Shown in pieces: positions 52,443 through 62,362 of a stretch of DNA of 64,000 nucleotides. The stretch is from an uncultured Erysipelotrichaceae bacterium (GTDB lineage Bacteria > Bacillota_I > Bacilli_A > Erysipelotrichales > Erysipelotrichaceae). Location of the stretch: positions 27,261 to 91,260 of the forward strand of contig CATJXY010000050.1 of assembly GCA_949744505.1 (NCBI GenBank). Direction: 5' to 3'. The stretch's first letter is position 1. Each line of letters begins with the position of its first letter. The notes below the pieces were generated by a model that saw only the letters and a program-made list of their open reading frames with translations, searched no databases and had not been told where the DNA came from. The translations under genes and the position numbers were made by a program.

Positions 52443-54152
52443 TTATTTATTGATAGCTTTTTTTACAAGTTCACTGACTTCTTCAGCAGTGTTCTTTGCC
52501 AAGGCTTCCTCTGCCAAGGCTTTAGCATCACTTAATGACATTTCTGTAATAAGCTTTCTAGCCGGAAGAATACTTGTTGCACTCATAGAGAATTCATCAA
52601 GTCCTAATCCAAGCAATACCGGAACTGCCATTGGATCTCCAGCCATTTCTCCACACATTCCTGTCCATTTACCTTCTTTATGTGCACCATCAATTGTCAT
52701 TTTAATCAAACGAAGAATAGATGGATTTAATGGTTGGTACAAGTATGATACTTTTTCACTCATACGATCTGCTGCCATAGAATACTGAATCAAATCGTTA
52801 GTTCCGATAGAGAAGAAATCTGCAACTTTTGCGAATTGATCAGCCAATACTGCTGCTGCCGGAATTTCAACCATCATACCTACTTCAATTTTATCAGAAA
52901 CGGCAACACCTTCAGCAATTAATTTTGCCTTTTCTTCTTCAAAAATTGCTTTTGCATTATTGAATTCATTGATTGTCGCAATCATTGGGAACATGATACA
53001 CAATTTACCATATACAGATGCACGAATCAAAGCACGCAATTGTGTTCTGAAAATATCAGTTCTATCTAAGCATAAACGAATTGCACGATATCCCAAGAAT
53101 GGATTCATTTCAGGATCGAAAGTGAAATATTTTAATTTCTTATCTCCACCGATGTCTAATGTACGAACAACAACTTTTTTACCGTTCATGTTTTCTAGAA
53201 CCGTCTTATATGCCTCAAATTGCTCTTCTTCGCTCGGGAAATCTGTTTCTGAGTTCATATATAAGAATTCTGTACGATAAAGTCCAACACCTTCTCCACC
53301 ATTATCAATTACACCTTGCACATCTTTCGGTGTACCGATATTAGCTGCTAATTCAACCTCATGTCCATCTTTTGTAACACTCTTTGAATGAAGAAGAACT
53401 TTCAAAGCTTCTTTATCATCATTGAACTTTTTCATTTTCTCAGTATACTCTGCAACTTGTTCTGCGGTAGGATTTAAAATCACTTCCCCTTCGATTGCAT
53501 CTAAAATAATTTCATCCCCATGGTTTACAGCATCTAACAACCCAGGAATACCAACAACTGCCGGAATTTCAAGGCTTCTTGCCATAATAGCTGAGTGTGA
53601 TGTTCTGCCACCAATTTGTGTAGCAAATCCAACTGTATATTTTTTATCCAACTGGGATGTATCAGAAGGTGTAAGATCCTCTGCTACAATAACAACTCTT
53701 TCATTGATGGTTGTCAAATCAGGTACGACTGCTCCAACAACATTGCATTTCATACGGAATGTAACGTCTTTTACATCCGCAGCTCTTTCTTTAAAATAAT
53801 CATTATCCATGGATTCAAACATAGCTACCATCATGTTAGCAACTGAATCCACTGCATATTCAGCATTACAATTCTCATTTTTAATCATGTCGATGATCTG
53901 ACCGCTCAGTTCTGGGTCATTTGCCATCATAAGATGAGCATCAAAAATTTCTAATTCAGCTTCTGAAAGCTTTCCGGATGCTCTTTCCTTAATCAACTCG
54001 ATATCTGATTTTGTTTTTTCAAGAGCAGCTTCGAATTTGGCAACTTCCTCTTCCGCAACTGCTTCTTTACGTTCAATTACCAATTCCGGTTGAACAAGTT
54101 TGTAAACCTTTGCAATAGCAATTCCTTGCGATGCAGCAATACCTTTTAACAT
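52443..54152 (-). CDS. ptsI: Phosphoenolpyruvate-protein phosphotransferase (PTS enzyme I)
   Basis: 569 aa from ATG 54152 (GAGGAGGAAG upstream). Phospho-His in [21 protein letters not shown] (near residue 188), [47 protein letters not shown] and GEMAGDP. Transfers phosphate from PEP to HPr. No ptsH is beside it; instead an acyl carrier protein overlaps its start by 12 bases in the longer frame (the short start lies 11 bases after the ACP stop). Confidence 0.95.
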   Translation of the reverse strand: MLKGIAASQGIAIAKVYKLVQPELVIERKEAVAEEEVAKFEAALEKTKSDIELIKERASGKLSEAELEIFDAHLMMANDPELSGQIIDMIKNENCNAEYAVDSVANMMVAMFESMDNDYFKERAADVKDVTFRMKCNVVGAVVPDLTTINERVVIVAEDLTPSDTSQLDKKYTVGFATQIGGRTSHSAIMARSLEIPAVVGIPGLLDAVNHGDEIILDAIEGEVILNPTAEQVAEYTEKMKKFNDDKEALKVLLHSKSVTKDGHEVELAANIGTPKDVQGVIDNGGEGVGLYRTEFLYMNSETDFPSEEEQFEAYKTVLENMNGKKVVVRTLDIGGDKKLKYFTFDPEMNPFLGYRAIRLCLDRTDIFRTQLRALIRASVYGKLCIMFPMIATINEFNNAKAIFEEEKAKLIAEGVAVSDKIEVGMMVEIPAAAVLADQFAKVADFFSIGTNDLIQYSMAADRMSEKVSYLYQPLNPSILRLIKMTIDGAHKEGKWTGMCGEMAGDPMAVPVLLGLGLDEFSMSATSILPARKLITEMSLSDAKALAEEALAKNTAEEVSELVKKAINK

Positions 54153-54163
54153 AGACTTCCTCC

Positions 54164-54394
54164 TCAATGTTTTTTACTGTCTATCAGACTCAGGACATCT
54201 TGAATAGTATTAATTTTAAGAAAATCCTCATCATCAAAAGTTACGTCAAATATTTCTTCCAAAGTCAAAATAAAATCCACAGTCTCCATAGAATCAAGAC
54301 CTAAACTTTCAAAGGAACTTTCAATTGTGATCTCCTTTAATCCTCTGACTTTTTTCAAGAGAGCACTTTTAACACATTCAAAAGTATCCATCAT
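54164..54394 (-). CDS. Acyl carrier protein
   Basis: 76 aa, normal ACP length. [17 protein letters not shown] has the DSM/L phosphopantetheine site, S35. Four-helix acidic protein. No fatty-acid genes are adjacent; it precedes ptsI. This may be a second ACP rather than the main AcpP, because the usual fab context is absent. RBS AGAGGTGAA; the second ATG could also start. Confidence 0.85.
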   Translation of the reverse strand: MMDTFECVKSALLKKVRGLKEITIESSFESLGLDSMETVDFILTLEEIFDVTFDDEDFLKINTIQDVLSLIDSKKH

Positions 54395-54434
54395 TTCACC
54401 TCTGTTAATATCATATCATTTTTCAAACAGTGAA

Positions 54435-54740
54435 TCAACGAGTTTTTGAAAGCACTATCATTTTTAATTTTAATTTTTCAACAAACTTATCTATTGCAAT
54501 TATCTTATCATTTAAACATTTATCATCATTTATATCTCTTTTGTTTTTAAAAAAATGGTCAACAATTATTTTTCGATTGTTTTCACTTAATGAGCTCAAA
54601 GCTTCATATACCGCCCAACAGAAATCATTAGCAATATTATCTTCCTGCACCATCAAATCACTTTGAAAATCGCAATAACATTTTATGATGGACTGAACAA
54701 ATTCTTCTTTACTTGTCATATCACAATCTTTACCTATCAT
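54435..54740 (-). CDS. Uncharacterized small protein
   Basis: 101 aa; I do not recognise a family. Helical, with LSSLSENNRKIIVDHFFKNK faintly like sigma factor region 4, and four Cys in the first half (C6, C21, C23, C41). ATG follows GGGAGGAG at four bases, so translation is likely. It heads a run with acyl carrier protein and ptsI. Function unknown; a regulatory or adaptor role is only a guess. Confidence 0.5.
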   Translation of the reverse strand: MIGKDCDMTSKEEFVQSIIKCYCDFQSDLMVQEDNIANDFCWAVYEALSSLSENNRKIIVDHFFKNKRDINDDKCLNDKIIAIDKFVEKLKLKMIVLSKTR

Positions 54741-54916
54741 ATGACTCCTCCCAATCTATTATATTTATTTATTTTTTTCAGTACATTTCCTATTTTTTCT
54801 TTATTTTTGAAAAAAAATATTTTTCATTTTTTAAGAGATTTTTCTCGATTCTTACTCTTTCACTATCATTTTCAATCAAAATAAGATACAATAGACAAAG
54901 ATGAAAAGAGGAATTT

Positions 54917-55573
54917 ATGTCTAATACAAAAAAAATATCAGCTATTCAATTAGCCTTATCTATACTCACTCAACTATTATGCTTGGCATTAGCAATTATT
55001 TTAAAAGATACTTCAATCAATCCAATCATGATTAACTTGGTATGTATCTCAACAAGTGGTTTTTTGTTGTGTATGATTAACAGTGAACATTACATGCTTC
55101 ATTGGAATAGATTTATTACAAATAAAAATGAATGTATATTATTTACGATTATCGGAATGATTACATATGGATTCATTTTTATTCTCAACCATTTTATCAT
55201 TCAAGCGGCATATCCTGATTTTAGTTTTAATCTTATCATCAATAATATGCCCCTGGCACTGCCTCTGTTTATTATTGTTTATTGTTTTTTAGCTCCGATT
55301 AATTTTGTGGTAGTCTTTAAATTGTTAACGGATAAACTTCCGATAAGGAAAAATGAAGCAGCAATTATTGTTATTTCCGCTATAATTTCAGCTATATTTT
55401 TCACAATTTTATCCTACTCTCCTACATATGATTATTTATTTTATATAAGACAATTTATCTTTATATTTCTTCTATCTTTAAATTGCTCATATCTTTACAA
55501 TCAAAGTCATTCCCTTGTTTGCAGCGCATTATCATTAGGCTTTATTTTACTTGTCGTCAATATCATTCATTAG
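54917..55573 (+). CDS. CPBP-like membrane protein without catalytic motif
   Basis: 218 aa with about six hydrophobic helices. YNQSHSLVCSALSLGFILLVVNII near the end resembles CPBP/Abi motif 3 (YxxTxSLxxxxxxH). The motif 1 catalytic EExxxR is replaced by LLTDKLP (near residue 137), so protease activity is unlikely. RBS AAGAGGAA. It precedes an acidic unknown protein by 18 bases. Confidence 0.5.
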   Translation: MSNTKKISAIQLALSILTQLLCLALAIILKDTSINPIMINLVCISTSGFLLCMINSEHYMLHWNRFITNKNECILFTIIGMITYGFIFILNHFIIQAAYPDFSFNLIINNMPLALPLFIIVYCFLAPINFVVVFKLLTDKLPIRKNEAAIIVISAIISAIFFTILSYSPTYDYLFYIRQFIFIFLLSLNCSYLYNQSHSLVCSALSLGFILLVVNIIH

Positions 55574-55590
55574 AACATGTGGAGGTAAAA

Positions 55591-56169
55591 ATGAACAAAA
55601 AATATTTATCAAAAATTATTGATTATAGCGATGATCAAAATAATTTCATCAGAGAATTCAATAAAGAAATACAAAAATTTGGTGCTATTGTATATAACCA
55701 TGAAAATAACAGTTATCAATTTATTAAAGAATTCGATCATATTGATTTCAAACATGATCTTCTCCCTTATTATTTTATGCTTAATGAAGCCCCCCACAAT
55801 CTCAATGCAATTCTAATGACCATGAGCTATGAATTTGACCCAGAGGAGGAAGAAGACGAAGAAAATCTTCAAATATGGGAACAATTAAAAGAAACCGAAC
55901 TGGCAATGTTAGATTACGATGAAGATGGGGATGTAAAAGTAAAATCATATTATAAACTTAATACTAATGAAACGAAACATACTATCTGGTTTTTAAACGA
56001 GGAAGGCTATCAAGAATTGTTAAATAATGATCCTCTTCTTATCACTCCAATTATAAAAAATATTAAAATCGCACAAAAAATGATTAAAAACTTCTGTTTC
56101 AATCCATTACAAATAGAAAGTGAATACATTGAAACCGGAATAGATGACTATATTGAAAATTTAAATTAA
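55591..56169 (+). CDS. Uncharacterized acidic protein
   Basis: 192 aa from ATG 55591 (GTGGAGGT upstream); longer frames begin inside the previous gene. No signal peptide, helix or known motif. A central acidic run (PEEEEDEEN, near residues 85-93) is notable. It follows the CPBP-like gene in one operon, and a hairpin pair follows. Function unknown. Confidence 0.6.
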   Translation: MNKKYLSKIIDYSDDQNNFIREFNKEIQKFGAIVYNHENNSYQFIKEFDHIDFKHDLLPYYFMLNEAPHNLNAILMTMSYEFDPEEEEDEENLQIWEQLKETELAMLDYDEDGDVKVKSYYKLNTNETKHTIWFLNEEGYQELLNNDPLLITPIIKNIKIAQKMIKNFCFNPLQIESEYIETGIDDYIENLN

Positions 56170-56178
56170 ACAAAATCA

Positions 56179-56200
56179 TTTCTTACACAAATGTAAGAAA
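56179..56200 (+). repeat. Hairpin after the acidic protein gene
   Basis: TTTCTTACA and TGTAAGAAA, nine perfect pairs, loop CAAA, no T-run. Lies just before a true terminator. Confidence 0.55.
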
Positions 56201-56206
56201 GATGAT

Positions 56207-56237
56207 AGGTGGTTCTATGGATGAACTACCTTTTTTA
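56207..56237 (+). terminator. Terminator of the CPBP-like operon
   Basis: AGGTGGTTC and GAACTACCT (one wobble) around TATGGAT, followed by TTTTTT. Confidence 0.75.
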
Positions 56238-56273
56238 AATTATTATTGAATCATCCCAAAGGAGTGATTCATC

Positions 56274-56954
56274 ATGAAAAAAATTATAAAAATAATTGCT
56301 ATCTTGATTTTTATTTCAGCATCTGTAATTTGCATCTATGGATATACAGAAGCCCAAAAAGTATTAACAGACACCCCATTAAAAGAGAAAATCATATCAA
56401 TACAAAATCAAAACAATTATACCAAGATAGAAGATATTCCTGCAATATATAAACAAGCAGTTATCGCAGTGGAAGACAAACGATTTTATGAACACTTTGG
56501 TATTGATTTCATTGCACTTACTCGAGCTTTAACTCATGATCTTCTCACACGCTCATTTGAAGAAGGTGGAAGTACAATCACACAACAACTTGCTAAAAAT
56601 CTATACTTCTCTCAAGAAAAAACAATTCAAAGAAAAATTGTAGAGGCATTTGTAGCCTTGGAAATTGAAAGAGAATTATCCAAAGATGATATTTTAGAAC
56701 TATATATTAATGTAATTTATTATGGCAATGGATATAATTCCATAAAAGAAGCTTCACTGGGCTACTTCAACAAAGAACCTAAAGACTTAACCGATTATGA
56801 AGCAACTTGGTTAGCAGGAATTCCTAATGCTCCTTCAATATATGGGGCGGATAAAGAATTAGCATCACAAAGACAAAAAATCGTACTCAATCGTATGATT
56901 GAATGTGGTTATATAGACAGCGAAGAACAAGAATTAATTCCGATAATAAATTAA
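56274..56954 (+). CDS. Monofunctional peptidoglycan glycosyltransferase (GT51)
   Basis: 226 aa. Signal anchor at about 5-25. Catalytic E in AVEDKRFYEHFGID (near residue 66), GGSTITQQLAKNL, QRKIVEAFVALEIERELSKDDILELYIN and GYFNKEP match the GT51 domain of class A PBPs. It polymerises lipid II. No transpeptidase domain is present, so it is MtgA/SgtB-like. The start follows AAAGGAGTGATTCATC, and it has its own terminator. Confidence 0.9.
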   Translation: MKKIIKIIAILIFISASVICIYGYTEAQKVLTDTPLKEKIISIQNQNNYTKIEDIPAIYKQAVIAVEDKRFYEHFGIDFIALTRALTHDLLTRSFEEGGSTITQQLAKNLYFSQEKTIQRKIVEAFVALEIERELSKDDILELYINVIYYGNGYNSIKEASLGYFNKEPKDLTDYEATWLAGIPNAPSIYGADKELASQRQKIVLNRMIECGYIDSEEQELIPIIN

Positions 56955-56958
56955 AAGA

Positions 56959-56998
56959 AAATATCCAAATATATTTAAACAAATATTTGGATATTTTT
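56959..56998. terminator. Terminator shared by GT51 and ABC-F genes
   Basis: AAATATCCAAATAT and ATATTTGGATATTT, perfect 14-bp stem, loop of ten, T-run following. Convergent genes. Confidence 0.8.
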
Positions 56999-57038
56999 CT
57001 ATTTATAGTCAATTTTCATTTATAAAAGAAGAAATTAA

Positions 57039-58913
57039 TTATTTTTCAGCTTCAGCATTCAATTCTTCCCATCTTTCCATTAAATGTTCAATTTCATTAT
57101 GAATTTCATCTATTTTTTCATCTAAAATTTGCATTTTTTGATAATCATGATAGTACTCCGGATCAAATCTTAATTGCCGATTCATTTCTAACTCATTTTC
57201 TTTTTCATCAATCATCTTTTCTACCTTGGCAATTTCTCGCCTTAACCCGTCAGGACTCAATACTTTTTTCGGTTTTGTTTCGACGATTTCATTTTTCTTG
57301 TCTTCTTTTTTTGGCAAACTCTGTTTTTGTGAACTATTCTCCATATATTCATCATATCCATAAGGATAATAAACCGCCTTACCTTCTTCAATCACTAAAA
57401 TAGAAGTTGCAATTTTTCTGATAAAATATCGGTCATGACTGACAAGAAGTAACGTTCCACTATATCCGTTAAGAGCATCTTCTAAGGCTTCTTTTCCTAC
57501 AATATCCAAATGATTGGTAGGTTCATCCAAAAGCAGCAAATTTGATTGCTTCATCATTAACTTAGCTAAAGAAAGTCTTACTTTTTCCCCTCCTGATAGC
57601 ACATCTACCGTTTTGAAAACATCATCTGACGAAAACAAAAATCTGCCCAAAACAGAACGAATCTGAGTTCTGTCTAAGTCCGGATATTCATCCCATAATT
57701 CTTCCAATACTGTTTTTGTGCTATTGATTTGAGCAATTTGTTGATCAAAATACCCAGGCTCAATCTGATGTCCAAGTAAATATGAACCGGAAAGAGGTTT
57801 TACTAATCCCATAATTGTTTTCACGAAGGTTGATTTTCCTTGTCCATTACCTCCAATGATCGCAACTTTCTCACCATTCATTATTTCAAGATTTATTGAA
57901 CACAGTGGATGATCATACCCAATGATCAAATCTTGCACCGTTAATACTGTTTTCCCACCTTTTAATCTTGGCGTAAAATGAGCAGAAAAGGCCTTCGTAT
58001 CACTTTTTGTAGGAGCTTCGACTCTTTCCATACGTTCAAGATATTTAATCTTAGATTGCGCAAAAGCCGCTTTATTTTTCTTATAGCGAAACTTTTCAAT
58101 CAACCCTTCAAGTCTTTCGATATCTTTTTGTTGTCGAGCATATGCCTGTGCTTGACGTTGTTGGTCTTGTTTCTTCTGCTCAACAAAGGAAGAATAATTC
58201 CCTGTATACTTCTTCATTGTTCCATATTCGATCTCATAAATAACTTCACAAATATGATCCATAAACATTCGATCATGAGATACAAGAACAATTGCCTTAT
58301 TGTAATACTTCAAGTATCCTTCTAACCATTCAATTGTATTCAAATCCAAATGATTAGTCGGTTCATCCAACAATAGCACATCCGGCTTACTCATCAAAAG
58401 ACGAACAAACGCAAGTCTTGTCCTCTGTCCGCCGGAAAAAGTATTGATTGGTCTTTTCATATCCTCTTCTTTAAATCCAAATTTAGTAAAAACAGTCATA
58501 AGTTCTTGCTTATAATTGTAGCCATTCATTGCTTCAAATTGCTCTTGTAAAACAGAATATTTCTCCAAAAGCGAATCATTATAATCTTCTGCCATTTTCA
58601 AAGAAACTTCCTCTAAACGCTCTTTAAGTTCAAATACGGGTGCAAACAACTTCATAAATTCTTCTTCAACTGTAATCATATCATCCTCAAACGTTGTTTG
58701 CGTTAAATATCCAATACTTAAGTCTTTATTTTTATGAATTACTCCACTGTCTAATTCTTCTTCCTGCATAATTACTTTAAGCAACGTGGACTTTCCGCAA
58801 CCGTTTCTTCCGACAACAGCGATTTTTTCGTTTCCTTTTATCTCAAATTGAATATCTTCAAATACTGTATTTGTACCAAAGGATTTTGACCCTTTGCTTA
58901 TTTGATAATTCAT
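57039..58913 (-). CDS. ABC-F family ATPase
   Basis: 624 aa with two ABC domains and no membrane segment: Walker A VGRNGCGKST (near residue 34) and IGGNGQGKST (near 335), signatures FSGGQRTRL and LSGGEKVRLSL, and Walker B LLLDEPTNHLD twice. Between them is an arm-like linker (about 225-310) and a charged coiled coil ends the protein (from about 560). ABC-F proteins act on the ribosome. The C-terminal coiled coil and long linker resemble YdiF/Uup types; resistance role unproven. RBS AAAGGAGGAAACCGCA. Confidence 0.9.
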   Translation of the reverse strand: MNYQISKGSKSFGTNTVFEDIQFEIKGNEKIAVVGRNGCGKSTLLKVIMQEEELDSGVIHKNKDLSIGYLTQTTFEDDMITVEEEFMKLFAPVFELKERLEEVSLKMAEDYNDSLLEKYSVLQEQFEAMNGYNYKQELMTVFTKFGFKEEDMKRPINTFSGGQRTRLAFVRLLMSKPDVLLLDEPTNHLDLNTIEWLEGYLKYYNKAIVLVSHDRMFMDHICEVIYEIEYGTMKKYTGNYSSFVEQKKQDQQRQAQAYARQQKDIERLEGLIEKFRYKKNKAAFAQSKIKYLERMERVEAPTKSDTKAFSAHFTPRLKGGKTVLTVQDLIIGYDHPLCSINLEIMNGEKVAIIGGNGQGKSTFVKTIMGLVKPLSGSYLLGHQIEPGYFDQQIAQINSTKTVLEELWDEYPDLDRTQIRSVLGRFLFSSDDVFKTVDVLSGGEKVRLSLAKLMMKQSNLLLLDEPTNHLDIVGKEALEDALNGYSGTLLLVSHDRYFIRKIATSILVIEEGKAVYYPYGYDEYMENSSQKQSLPKKEDKKNEIVETKPKKVLSPDGLRREIAKVEKMIDEKENELEMNRQLRFDPEYYHDYQKMQILDEKIDEIHNEIEHLMERWEELNAEAEK

Positions 58914-58944
58914 TGCGGTTTCCTCCTTTGCATTTTCCTATCTA

Positions 58945-58973
58945 ATTATAGGAGAAAACACCTTTAAACACAA
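58945..58973 (-). promoter_or_regulatory. Promoter of the ABC-F gene
   Basis: Minus strand: -35 TTGTGT (58973-58968), 17-base spacer, -10 TATAAT (58950-58945). Confidence 0.6.
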
Positions 58974-58975
58974 GA

Positions 58976-58997
58976 AAAAGAGGTTTTCACCTCTTTT
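58976..58997 (-). terminator. Terminator of asnS
   Basis: AAAAGAGG and CCTCTTTT arms around TGAAAA in the minus transcript, overlapping the asnS stop and the ABC-F promoter -35 region. Confidence 0.7.
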
Positions 58998-60378
58998 AAA
59001 ACTGTAAATTTTTAGGTGTACGAGCAAATGGAATAACATCTCTTATATTCTGCATTCCGGTACAATACATGACCATTCTTTCAAATCCGAGACCAAATCC
59101 TGCATGTTTAACTCCACCGTATTTACGAAGATCCATATACCATTCCAATCCTTTTTCCGGAACATGCATTTCCTCCATACGCTGTTTTAAGACATCCAAG
59201 CGCTCTTCTCTTTGAGATCCTCCAACCAGTTCTCCAACATATGGTACAAGTAAGTCCGCAGCAGCCACTGTCTTTCCATCATCATTTAACCGCATATAAA
59301 ATGCTTTAATATCTTTTGGATAATCAGTTAAAAAGACAGGCCCTTTAACAACTTCTTCGCAAATATATCGCTCATGTTCAGATTGAAGATCCATTCCCCA
59401 TTCAACCGGTACAGTGAAATTAACTTTCGATTCTTTTAATTTTTCAATAGCTTCAGTATAAGGCATACGAACAAAATCACTGTTTTTAACATGATTTAAT
59501 CTTTCCAGTAATGTCTTATCAACAAACTGATTAAAAAATTTCATCTCTTCCGGACAATTATCCAATACATACTCAATACAGTACTTAACCATATCCTCAA
59601 TCAAATCACAATCATCTTCTAAATCAGCAAATGCAATTTCCGGTTCAATCATCCAAAATTCAGCAGCATGACGTGGTGTATTTGAATTCTCAGCCCTGAA
59701 AGTCGGCCCGAATGTATACACATCTCTGAATGCTAATGCATATGCTTCTGCTTGTAGTTGACCGGATACAGTTAAACATGCATGCTTTCCGAAAAAGTCA
59801 TCTTCATATTTTCCATCATTTCTAGTTGTAACAGTAAATACTTCTCCTGCTCCTTCTGCATCATTTCCCGTAATAAGCGGTGTATTCACATATATAAAGC
59901 CCTGATCTTGGAAGAATTCATGAATAGCCATCGCCAAAGCTGAACGAACACGGAATACAGCTGAAAATGTATTTGTTCTTGGACGAAGATGTCCTAAATC
60001 ACGAAGATATTCAAAGCTATGGCGTTTTTTCTGCAAAGGATAAGTATTATCACATGCTCCTTCCAATACTACTTCTGTAACTTCAACTTCAAATGGTTGC
60101 TTATTTTCCGGTGTCAATTTAAATTTACCGGTCACAGTAATTGCCGTTCCAACAAGGTATTTGGAAACTTCATCTTGATTTGGCAAAGAAGAAGTATAGA
60201 CTAACTGACAATTTCTAAAATAAGTTCCATCATTCAGCTCAATAAATCCGATACTTCCGTTGTTGCGATTTGTGCGGATCCATCCTTGAAGCTGTACATA
60301 TTCAATCTGGTCTTTCTCAATCGTTGTACCTTCTTGAACAAGCTCATAGCATTCACGCACTGTCATAAATGTAAACAT
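58996..60378 (-). CDS. asnS: Asparaginyl-tRNA synthetase
   Basis: 460 aa, class II synthetase. N-terminal OB anticodon domain ([25 protein letters not shown], near residues 28-52), motif 2 [21 protein letters not shown] and motif 3 [12 protein letters not shown]. Charges tRNA-Asn. A T-box leader precedes it. The frame begins [14 protein letters not shown]; the RBS is TAGGAGGAAAG. Confidence 0.95.
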   Translation of the reverse strand: MFTFMTVRECYELVQEGTTIEKDQIEYVQLQGWIRTNRNNGSIGFIELNDGTYFRNCQLVYTSSLPNQDEVSKYLVGTAITVTGKFKLTPENKQPFEVEVTEVVLEGACDNTYPLQKKRHSFEYLRDLGHLRPRTNTFSAVFRVRSALAMAIHEFFQDQGFIYVNTPLITGNDAEGAGEVFTVTTRNDGKYEDDFFGKHACLTVSGQLQAEAYALAFRDVYTFGPTFRAENSNTPRHAAEFWMIEPEIAFADLEDDCDLIEDMVKYCIEYVLDNCPEEMKFFNQFVDKTLLERLNHVKNSDFVRMPYTEAIEKLKESKVNFTVPVEWGMDLQSEHERYICEEVVKGPVFLTDYPKDIKAFYMRLNDDGKTVAAADLLVPYVGELVGGSQREERLDVLKQRMEEMHVPEKGLEWYMDLRKYGGVKHAGFGLGFERMVMYCTGMQNIRDVIPFARTPKNLQF

Positions 60379-60392
60379 AATTTCTTTCCTCC

Positions 60393-60612
60393 TAAAAAAA
60401 TAAAACGTTCCTTACAAGGAACGTTATTTACGTGGTACCATCCTAATTCATATCCAATGGATATCTCTGGTTAAGTTAACGCCTTTCTACGGGATTGCCT
60501 ACTCTAATTTCTTCAACCCAGTTCAAAGAGTGTTCCTATTCCGCTTCCTTTTGCTTAGTTTCAGCCCCCTAAGCTCTCTGTGAAAAATCCGCGGCTAGTT
60601 CTCTTATCATCA
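60393..60612 (-). promoter_or_regulatory. T-box leader of asnS
   Basis: In the minus transcript: AGAGAGC and GGGGGCTG in the stem I region, a specifier-like GAAC (AAC at 60523-60521, the Asn codon), the T-box core GGATGGTACCACG (60443-60431), then the terminator AACGTTCC/GGAACGTT (60404-60425) and T-run. Uncharged tRNA-Asn would stabilise the antiterminator and switch asnS on. The specifier position is inferred; the T-box core and terminator are directly visible. Confidence 0.88.
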
Positions 60613-61239
60613 CTATTTTGTGTTATTTGAATTTGTTTCAAAAATAATCTCTTGAATCGACGAAACAACATCGACTGATTTGATTCGAATATTTTTTGGT
60701 GCCTTAATATGATCATGTGTAAAATCAACAATTCCGGTAATTCCAGCTTCGATTAATTTATCTGCGGTCTCTTGTACATGATCTGAAATACATAGAATAG
60801 CAATATGACAATTCTTTGGCATCATCTCTTCAAGCTTATCCATTGGATAAACAGGAATTGATGTTTTTCCGACTCCATCCGGATTTATATCAAAAGCACA
60901 TACAATTTCACCAACAACATGATTCCATCGGTTATAGTTCATTAATGCCTTTCCCAAATTACCAGCACCGACTAAAATAATCTTTTCATCATACCCAATT
61001 CCCAACTCGTCAGAGAAAATTTCAATCAATTTTTCAACATCATATCCATAACCTTGTTTTCCAAGGGAACCAATAAAACTAAAATCACGTCTTATCGTAG
61101 TAGATTCTATACCGACATATTCAGAAAGCTCTTTTGACATAATTCTAGTAATTCCCATCGACTTCAATTTTCTTAACGCTTTCAAATAAACTGGATAACG
61201 CTGTAATGTTACCCTTGGCACTGTTCTATTGTTATTCAT
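60613..61239 (-). CDS. rex: Redox-sensing transcriptional repressor Rex
   Basis: 208 aa. N-terminal winged helix (RYPVYLKALRKLKSMGITRIMSKELSEYVG, near residues 14-43; key words TTIRRDFSFIG), then Rossmann NAD(H)-binding VGAGNLGKAL (near 92-101). Rex senses the NADH/NAD ratio and represses fermentation genes at TTGTGA-type operators. The -35 of its own promoter overlaps a TTCACAA half-site. Lies next to tsaD, a usual Firmicutes neighbour. Confidence 0.95.
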   Translation of the reverse strand: MNNNRTVPRVTLQRYPVYLKALRKLKSMGITRIMSKELSEYVGIESTTIRRDFSFIGSLGKQGYGYDVEKLIEIFSDELGIGYDEKIILVGAGNLGKALMNYNRWNHVVGEIVCAFDINPDGVGKTSIPVYPMDKLEEMMPKNCHIAILCISDHVQETADKLIEAGITGIVDFTHDHIKAPKNIRIKSVDVVSSIQEIIFETNSNNTK

Positions 61240-61264
61240 GCACTCATCACCTACTCTAGTAGGG

Positions 61265-61293
61265 ATTATACACCTTTTTTAATCTTTTGTGAA
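61265..61293 (-). promoter_or_regulatory. Promoter of rex
   Basis: Minus strand: -35 TTCACA (61293-61288), 17-base spacer, -10 TATAAT (61270-61265). The -35 lies in TTCACAA, a Rex half-site sequence; a second TTGTGA lies about 40 bases upstream, beyond a TTGACA. Confidence 0.55.
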
Positions 61294-61348
61294 GATTGAA
61301 TAATGGTTAACATGTCAATTTTGATGTGATTTTCACAAAATTTTCATC

Positions 61349-62362
61349 TTATTCTTCATTCATTTCTAAAGAAGGATCTGCCGCAATATCCAAAGTTCCA
61401 AATAGTCCTCTTTTAAACGCAACAGTTCCAGCAGCCGCAATCATAGCTGCATTATCTGTTGTACACCATAACGGTGGAATTATACACTTCGTTTCAGGAT
61501 ACTCTTTCATTTTTTCAGATATTAAATAACGCAATCTTGAATTTGCAGAAACTCCTCCAGCCAATACAAGTTGTTTTGGTTTCCATTCATTAACTGCCTT
61601 CAATGTTTTTGAAATTAATATATTAAGAGCTGTTTCTTGAAAACAATAAACTAAATCTGCATTATTAATTTCATTGCCATTTCTTTTCTCTCTATCGATC
61701 AATTGAATAACAGCTGATTTTAAACCACTAAATGAAAAATCCAATTCTTTTTCTGTTTTCGGAACAGGAAGTTTATAATGCTCTTTTCCATCTTTGGCAA
61801 GCTTGTCAATTTCGGGTCCACCCGGATATGGCAGCCCAACAACCCTGGCCACTTTATCATATGCTTCACCGATTGCATCATCTTGAGTAGTTCCCAAAAT
61901 TTCAAAAGACCATTCATCTTTCATCCATACTAATTCTGTATGTCCCCCTGATACAACAAGTGCAATAAGAGGAAATTCTAATGGTTCTACAAACTGATTC
62001 GCATAGATGTGTCCTATAATATGATGGACAGGAATTAACGGTTTATTAAAATACCAAGATAAAGTCTTTGCTGCCTGCACACCGATGTGAAGACTCCCTA
62101 TTAAGCCTGGCCCTTGTGTGAATGCAACGCCATCAATATCATCCATTGATAGTTCTGATTTTTTTAATGCTTCATCAATAACCACCGAAATATTTTCAAC
62201 ATGGATACGAGATGCAACTTCCGGAACTACTCCTCCATATTTTTTATGAATATTGATCTGAGAAGAAACTACATTAGACAAAATTTCATTACCGTTTTTA
62301 ACAATGGCTACCGCAGTTTCATCACAACTACTCTCAATTCCTAATATATATGTCGATTTCAT
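61349..62362 (-). CDS. tsaD: tRNA N6-adenosine threonylcarbamoyltransferase TsaD
   Basis: 337 aa. ILGIESSCDETAVAIV start, metal ligands in VHHIIGHIYANQ (H, H), GGHTELV and ALAGGVSANSRLR-like VLAGGVSANS, ending with the D near TDNAAMIA. Transfers threonylcarbamoyl to A37 of tRNAs that read ANN codons, with TsaB and TsaE. Overlaps rimI by four bases. Confidence 0.97.
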   Translation of the reverse strand: MKSTYILGIESSCDETAVAIVKNGNEILSNVVSSQINIHKKYGGVVPEVASRIHVENISVVIDEALKKSELSMDDIDGVAFTQGPGLIGSLHIGVQAAKTLSWYFNKPLIPVHHIIGHIYANQFVEPLEFPLIALVVSGGHTELVWMKDEWSFEILGTTQDDAIGEAYDKVARVVGLPYPGGPEIDKLAKDGKEHYKLPVPKTEKELDFSFSGLKSAVIQLIDREKRNGNEINNADLVYCFQETALNILISKTLKAVNEWKPKQLVLAGGVSANSRLRYLISEKMKEYPETKCIIPPLWCTTDNAAMIAAAGTVAFKRGLFGTLDIAADPSLEMNEE

